Positions 6,367-9,378 of a DNA stretch of 9,378 nucleotides are shown here, piece by piece. The stretch covers positions 1-9,378 of the forward strand of contig JAHHUB010000055.1 of the NCBI GenBank assembly GCA_020024175.1, in the 5' to 3' direction. Each line of letters starts with the position of its first letter. Within the stretch, counting starts at the first letter, position 1. This stretch comes from Oscillospiraceae bacterium. GTDB taxonomy: Bacteria; Bacillota; Clostridia; Oscillospirales; Ruminococcaceae. A program made the translations under genes and the position numbers. The notes beneath the pieces were generated by a model, which was not told the DNA's origin, did no database searches, and was given only the letters and a program-made list of their open reading frames with translations.

Positions 6367-7035
6367 ATGAAAATCAACCGATATTCCGGTATGGGATTTC
6401 GTTCTGCACCACTGCCAAGGGCTGCTGTAAAGCAGGGCAAAGTGGATGGCACGCCCCTTTCTGACCGCAAACCGGCAGCCAGAAAGATGGATCAGCTAGA
6501 ACACTCTGCACAAGGCAATCAGGTAGCCGAAACACAAGTCCCTGAAAAAATCAAGAACACCTCATCACTCCCTGACCATCTGTTTGAGTACATACAAAAA
6601 CAAGCAGTTGAGGATGCCAAGAAAGGCGACTATAAAAGTGAGGAGTATAAGGCTCACATCCAAGGATATATGCGAAAAAATATTTCTCCGAACCGTGGAA
6701 AACTTATGAGTATGTATAATCCTATGGTGATGAACGCCAAGTATACAGGAAAGCCAGCATCTTTCTTCTCTGTTCCGGGTTTTCCCGGTTTCACTGCCCG
6801 ATTTTCGGTAGGCAGAGTGTTTGGAGCTTATATGTCCATCTGGAATGGTAGTGGTGAGAAGGTGCTTTCGTATTCTCCTCCACCAAATGCAGGCTGGCAT
6901 GAACATCAGACAAAGGCAGAATCTAATTATCTTGATGAAGAAAATGCTGTTTATGCAGCAGCGTTTGATGCAACCCGTGCACAGATGAAAGCGGAAGCTG
7001 CCACAAGCGGCTCCCACCTGAATGTGCAGGTATAA
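6367..7035 (+). CDS. Hypothetical protein, 222 aa, with disordered N-terminal third
   Basis: The ATG at 6367 follows AAAGGACGG by about 8-11 bases. Residues 1-70 are polar, basic and proline-rich (MKINRYSGMGFRSAPLPRAA onward) and look disordered, without a signal peptide. Residues 70-120 are helical and charged (SSLPDHLFEYIQKQAVEDAK). Residues 125-190 are richer in Gly, Phe and aromatics (SVPGFPGFTARFSVGRVFGA, then YMSIWNGSGEKVLSY). An Ala-rich helix and a short tail ending HLNVQV complete the protein. I do not recognise a family. The Ala-rich helical end and disordered start recall cell-surface or export substrates of gut Clostridia, but this is only an impression. It is intact, ends before a terminator (7075-7110), and diverges from the broken gene at 5645-6112. 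Confidence 0.75.
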   Translation: MKINRYSGMGFRSAPLPRAAVKQGKVDGTPLSDRKPAARKMDQLEHSAQGNQVAETQVPEKIKNTSSLPDHLFEYIQKQAVEDAKKGDYKSEEYKAHIQGYMRKNISPNRGKLMSMYNPMVMNAKYTGKPASFFSVPGFPGFTARFSVGRVFGAYMSIWNGSGEKVLSYSPPPNAGWHEHQTKAESNYLDEENAVYAAAFDATRAQMKAEAATSGSHLNVQV

Positions 7036-7074
7036 AAACTCTATATCGAATCACTGTCTTCTTATAGGACAATG

Positions 7075-7110
7075 AAGCAGGAAATCTTTTTCAAGGTTTC
7101 CTGCTTTTTT
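7075..7110 (+). terminator. Rho-independent terminator of the 6367-7035 gene
   Basis: AAGCAGGAAA (7075-7084) pairs perfectly with TTTCCTGCTT (7097-7106) around a 12-base loop, ending in a run of six T (7105-7110). It lies 40 bases after the stop codon of the 222-residue gene. Confidence 0.8.
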
Positions 7111-7214
7111 CTGAAAAAAGAGAGAGCCACCGCAGCCGACAAGGTTATGAATGTGTTGGAAGTGGAGAGTAATGTGGACCCCAAAGCAGGATGATACCGC
7201 ATTAAAGGATATGG

Positions 7215-7248
7215 AAAAGCGGTCATGCTTATAGACATGACCGCTTTT
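7215..7248. terminator. Perfect 13-bp hairpin, bidirectional terminator between convergent genes
   Basis: AAAAGCGGTCATG (7215-7227) and CATGACCGCTTTT (7236-7248) form 13 perfect pairs with an 8-base loop. The stem supplies a T-run on both strands. It lies 30 bases beyond the stop of the - strand gene at 7278-7778 and can also stop + strand read-through. Confidence 0.75.
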
Positions 7249-7277
7249 AAGTTAAAGATAACGCAGAATCAAATGAA

Positions 7278-7778
7278 TTAATCTTTGATCCAATCAATTC
7301 CTGGATATATCTTGCCAGTGTGAATAAAATATTCCACCGCTTTTATTCCAGCATCAAAATCATTGATCGCTTGGAATTTTGGGATGGGCGATTGACCGCC
7401 GCTATATATATCTGTATAAAGGCTTTTATCTGAAAAGTTTCCGTTTTCAAGCAAATCAACACTATTTGCAAATTTAGGGTTATAACAATAGTAACACTCG
7501 CTGTCACCAGTTTCATCATCTTCAAAATAACAGCCTAAATACAGCCATTCTCCATCAGAAACAACCTCCATCCAGTCCGCCTCACCATCAGGATTCAAAT
7601 ATAAATATCCTCCAAAGCCTGTGGGAATTTCATTTAAGATTTTAGAAATTATGAATTCTGTAATCTCATCCTCTTTGTATATATCTCCAAATGGATAATA
7701 TTCAATATACTTTACCGCAAGAGTATCTTTATCAAATGGAGGTATGTTATCCTGCTTGGGTATAATTTCAAATTTCAT
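7278..7778 (-). CDS. Imm1-like immunity protein candidate, 166 aa
   Basis: On the - strand an AGGTAGGTG ribosome site lies about 6 bases before the ATG, and a good sigma-A promoter lies at 7815-7843. The product is strongly acidic and aromatic, with no signal peptide. The middle reads GFGGYLYLNPDGEADWMEVV, then DGEWLYLGCYFEDDE. The end reads AGIKAVEYFIHTGKIYPGID followed by WIKD. The closing pattern Ala-x3-Val-x-Tyr-Phe-x2-Thr-Gly-x2-Pro-x3-Trp resembles the C-terminal signature I associate with Imm1-type immunity proteins. These bind and neutralise cognate polymorphic toxins in the cytoplasm. Nearby Rhs toxin debris on the other strand supports this role. No cognate toxin gene is adjacent on the same strand, so it may be an orphan. 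The family call is tentative; a gene of unknown function is the alternative. Confidence 0.6.
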   Translation of the reverse strand: MKFEIIPKQDNIPPFDKDTLAVKYIEYYPFGDIYKEDEITEFIISKILNEIPTGFGGYLYLNPDGEADWMEVVSDGEWLYLGCYFEDDETGDSECYYCYNPKFANSVDLLENGNFSDKSLYTDIYSGGQSPIPKFQAINDFDAGIKAVEYFIHTGKIYPGIDWIKD

Positions 7779-7814
7779 ACATTACACCTACCTTATTTTT
7801 ATAATTTGTTTTTT

Positions 7815-7843
7815 ATTTTACCACACAATTATGAACTTTTCAA
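7815..7843 (-). promoter_or_regulatory. Sigma-A type promoter for the Imm1-like gene
   Basis: On the - strand TTGAAA (7838-7843) is followed by exactly 17 bases and TAAAAT (7815-7820), each one mismatch from consensus. The start codon lies about 37 bases downstream. Confidence 0.65.
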
Positions 7844-8120
7844 TCACACACATCACGATAATCTCCATTCTTAAAATCTGCCATTTTATCAAATTATAAA
7901 TAATCAAAATTTATATTTTATCGCTATACAGACAGCCACGCAAACCCAACTATTCCGTAAATTAAGGTGAGAAAATGGCAAAGCAAGACTTTTCATAACA
8001 GCGATTTGTAAGACATTTGCTCTGTTTCATTGTGTTAGTAGAAATTTCATTGTTAGATTTCGTAAAACAATATCAAAAACTGCAAATTTGTGATATAATT
8101 TTGTTGTTGTTATCAGTTTC
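7844..8120 (+). other. Gene-poor spacer with a possible 5' gene scar (7975-7998)
   Basis: Between the Imm1-like promoter and the Rhs fragment I find no intact gene. At 7975 an ATG with AAGGTGAG about 5 bases upstream starts MAKQDFS and stops at TAA 7996-7998. This looks like the beginning of a lost gene. Serine recombinases of clostridial elements can start similarly, but seven residues are not enough to say. A TATAAT at 8094-8099 has no good -35. A frame running from 8017 into the Rhs fragment has a hydrophobic start and no ribosome site, and I do not consider that start real. Confidence 0.25.
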
Positions 8121-8640
8121 TGCAATCCAGTCATTGCCCGGTTTACTCAGGAGGACATCTACCAGGGAGATGGGCTCAACCTATATGCGTACTGTGCGAA
8201 TAATCCGATTTTCTACACTGCCTCGACAGGGAATGTTGCTGATTGCGTTAAAGATACCTATAAAAAAATACCGCGAACAGGGGATGACACCCCAGGAGGC
8301 ATTGGATGCAGCAAACCGAGGTCGTTTCTTCCAGCAAAATTTAAATAATGGGCTTAGTCTAAGCCGAGCGGCTGATCGGGCAGCAATCGACTTGGAAGTG
8401 TATCAGGTTATGCAAAAATATCATATAAAGATGGTCAAAATAAGGGTGGTCGGAAAGCTTTATGAATAGATCTGCTCATTCATGAAACTGGAAGTCCACA
8501 GAATGTTTATGGATGTACCCAGATGGCAAAAAACAAGGAAATCTGATTAAGAAACCAATAAGTGCAAAGGTGCCCATTCCAGGAACTACCCATTGAGAAT
8601 TTAGACCCAGCAATACATCACCCACAAAAAAACATTTCTA
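8121..8640 (+). pseudogene. Rhs/YD-repeat polymorphic toxin, decayed C-terminal end
   Basis: The frame from about 8121 reads NPVIARFTQEDIYQGDGLNL then YAYCANNPIFY. This is the end of the Rhs repeat-associated core, normally of the form RF.QED.Y.GDGLNLYAYC.NNP..Y.DPSG. The terminal DPSG is degraded to TASTG. After it the variable toxin tip begins (VADCVKDTYKK). At the A7 run 8262-8268 the sense moves by one base into YREQGMTPQEALDAANRGRF and SLSRAADRAAIDLEVYQVMQ. Further shifts near 8430-8470, 8537-8545 and 8593 are needed to read DLLIHETGSPQNVYGCTQMA, NLIKKPISAKVPIPGTTH and ENLDPAIHHPQ. The thousands of bases of upstream YD repeats are missing. Rhs toxins are delivered to neighbouring cells and are neutralised by an immunity gene directly downstream. 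I do not recognise the toxin fold. Confidence 0.8.
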
Positions 8641-8654
8641 AGGAGGGAACTACA

Positions 8655-9378
8655 ATGGAACAGTCTATGTTGTGGAGTACATCAGAAACAAATAAATACC
8701 TATACCGTCAGTTATGTACACTAGCTAAGACACATGGCTTTGTGGTAAGCCCAAAACAATCGAAGACACTTATCCGTATTAGGGAACATCATATCCAAAT
8801 GATATGGATAGAAGTAACTTATGGTGAAACTGATTTTAATATGCTGGTGGCACCTGCGGCCTCTTTTTCCACGGCACTATTTGCCAGAAGAAGGATAACG
8901 CCCAAAAGAAGCAATGATGATGCTCAACAATACAATTGGTACACCGGCTTGGCGATTCCTGACAAAGTATCCGGCAAAAAACTTTACCGTCCTGAAGAGA
9001 TGCAAAAGGCTTGGGAAGTGGCAATTGAGCCACAGGTCGAGCGGGAGATTTTTGCCTATTTTGATGCATTTGATTTTGCAAAATTTGTGTGGCTCACTCA
9101 AAACCATAAAGATGATGTACTTTCACTTTGCATAAACCCGGGAAACGATGATGCCCTTCAGTTTCTTGCGATGGCACACAATGCAATTTGGATGGGGAAC
9201 TACGGGGAAACAATACCACTATTAAAACAGGCAATAGCCGGTGAAGAAAAATGGCTTGGAGCTTCTGTTGAATTTGGGTTTGATGATCCCGAAGATACAG
9301 TATCTCATTTGAAAGACCGCGATGCAGCCAAAGACCTTGTTACAATTATTGAGGGAAAGGCTGATGGGTGGGAGGCAC
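8655..9378 (+). CDS. Unknown protein, 3' end outside the window; candidate immunity gene for the Rhs toxin
   Basis: An ideal ribosome site (AAGGAGGG at 8640-8647) lies 7-8 bases before the ATG at 8655. The frame stays open for 241 codons to the edge of the window. The product starts MEQSMLWSTSETNKYLYRQL and is soluble, with no signal peptide. Residues 1-75 look alpha/beta (RIREHHIQMIWIEVTYGETD). A central part contains WYTGLAIPDKVSGKKLYRPE. The C-terminal part is helical (DDALQFLAMAHNAIWMGNYG, then ETIPLLKQAIAGEEKWLG) and resembles helical-repeat proteins in texture. I recognise no family. Its start 15 bases or so beyond the toxin tail is where Rhs loci carry their immunity gene, which makes that role plausible by position alone. 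Unlike the toxin, it has no frame damage. Confidence 0.75.
   Translation, partial: MEQSMLWSTSETNKYLYRQLCTLAKTHGFVVSPKQSKTLIRIREHHIQMIWIEVTYGETDFNMLVAPAASFSTALFARRRITPKRSNDDAQQYNWYTGLAIPDKVSGKKLYRPEEMQKAWEVAIEPQVEREIFAYFDAFDFAKFVWLTQNHKDDVLSLCINPGNDDALQFLAMAHNAIWMGNYGETIPLLKQAIAGEEKWLGASVEFGFDDPEDTVSHLKDRDAAKDLVTIIEGKADGWEA

Noticed and set aside
6565..7017. 150-codon open frame on the - strand
   Set aside because: It is antisense to the 222-residue gene, rich in Cys, Ile and His as typical of a shadow frame, and lacks a ribosome site.
7115..7192. Frame reading ATAADKVMNVLEVESNVDPK between the two terminators
   Set aside because: It looks faintly protein-like and may be debris of a gene end, but it is too short, lacks a start and matches no family.
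8836..9107. Two overlapping - strand frames near the right end
   Set aside because: Both lie within the well-started + strand frame 8655-9378 and have no start signals.
1..9378. tRNA, rRNA, CRISPR array or intact insertion sequence
   Set aside because: No cloverleaf-type sequence, rRNA similarity, regularly spaced repeats or transposase motifs were seen on either strand.

Overview
The window comes from a low-GC Firmicute, most likely a gut member of the class Clostridia. The basis is strong A+T richness, AGGAGG-type ribosome sites, the N-terminal half of the sporulation factor sigma-K, and remnants of a Firmicutes integrative conjugative element (ICE). There are no rRNA, tRNA or CRISPR features. 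This is an accessory region in decay: intact small genes are interleaved with pseudogenes carrying nonsense codons, frameshifts and deletions.

Left part (1-2223, + strand). An extremely AT-rich lead-in contains a GC-richer island (162-245) with inverted repeats, then short gene debris. A same-direction cluster of three intact genes follows: an unknown acidic protein (543-1046), a 46-residue membrane protein (1127-1267), and a DUF4261-type protein (1345-2223). A lipoprotein gene (2340-3023) reads the other way from its own promoter.

Centre (3177-5445, + strand). After an isolated terminator hairpin comes sigK, which loses family similarity at its Cys-Ile-Glu-Asn motif. That motif covers the place where skin-type elements interrupt sigK in spore formers. 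Behind it are three broken ICE-type genes: a double helix-turn-helix regulator split by TAA, the N-terminal part of a RepA-type replication initiator with an internal TGA and a deletion, and the C-terminal half of a VirD4/TraG coupling protein with an internal TGA. The last two appear fused by a deletion that removed everything between them.

Right part (5547-9378). A divergent pair of unknown genes (5645-6112 on -, broken by TAA; 6367-7035 on +, intact) is flanked by terminator-like hairpins. Next come an Imm1-like immunity gene (7278-7778, -), the decayed C-terminal end of an Rhs/YD-repeat polymorphic toxin (about 8121-8640, +), and a well-positioned open frame that runs off the window (8655-9378, +) and may be the toxin's immunity gene. 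The shared theme is a graveyard of a conjugative element and an Rhs toxin locus, with orphan immunity-like genes surviving intact. No complete new system is visible; the best leads are the sigK break point, the unknown divergent pair and the orphan immunity-type genes.
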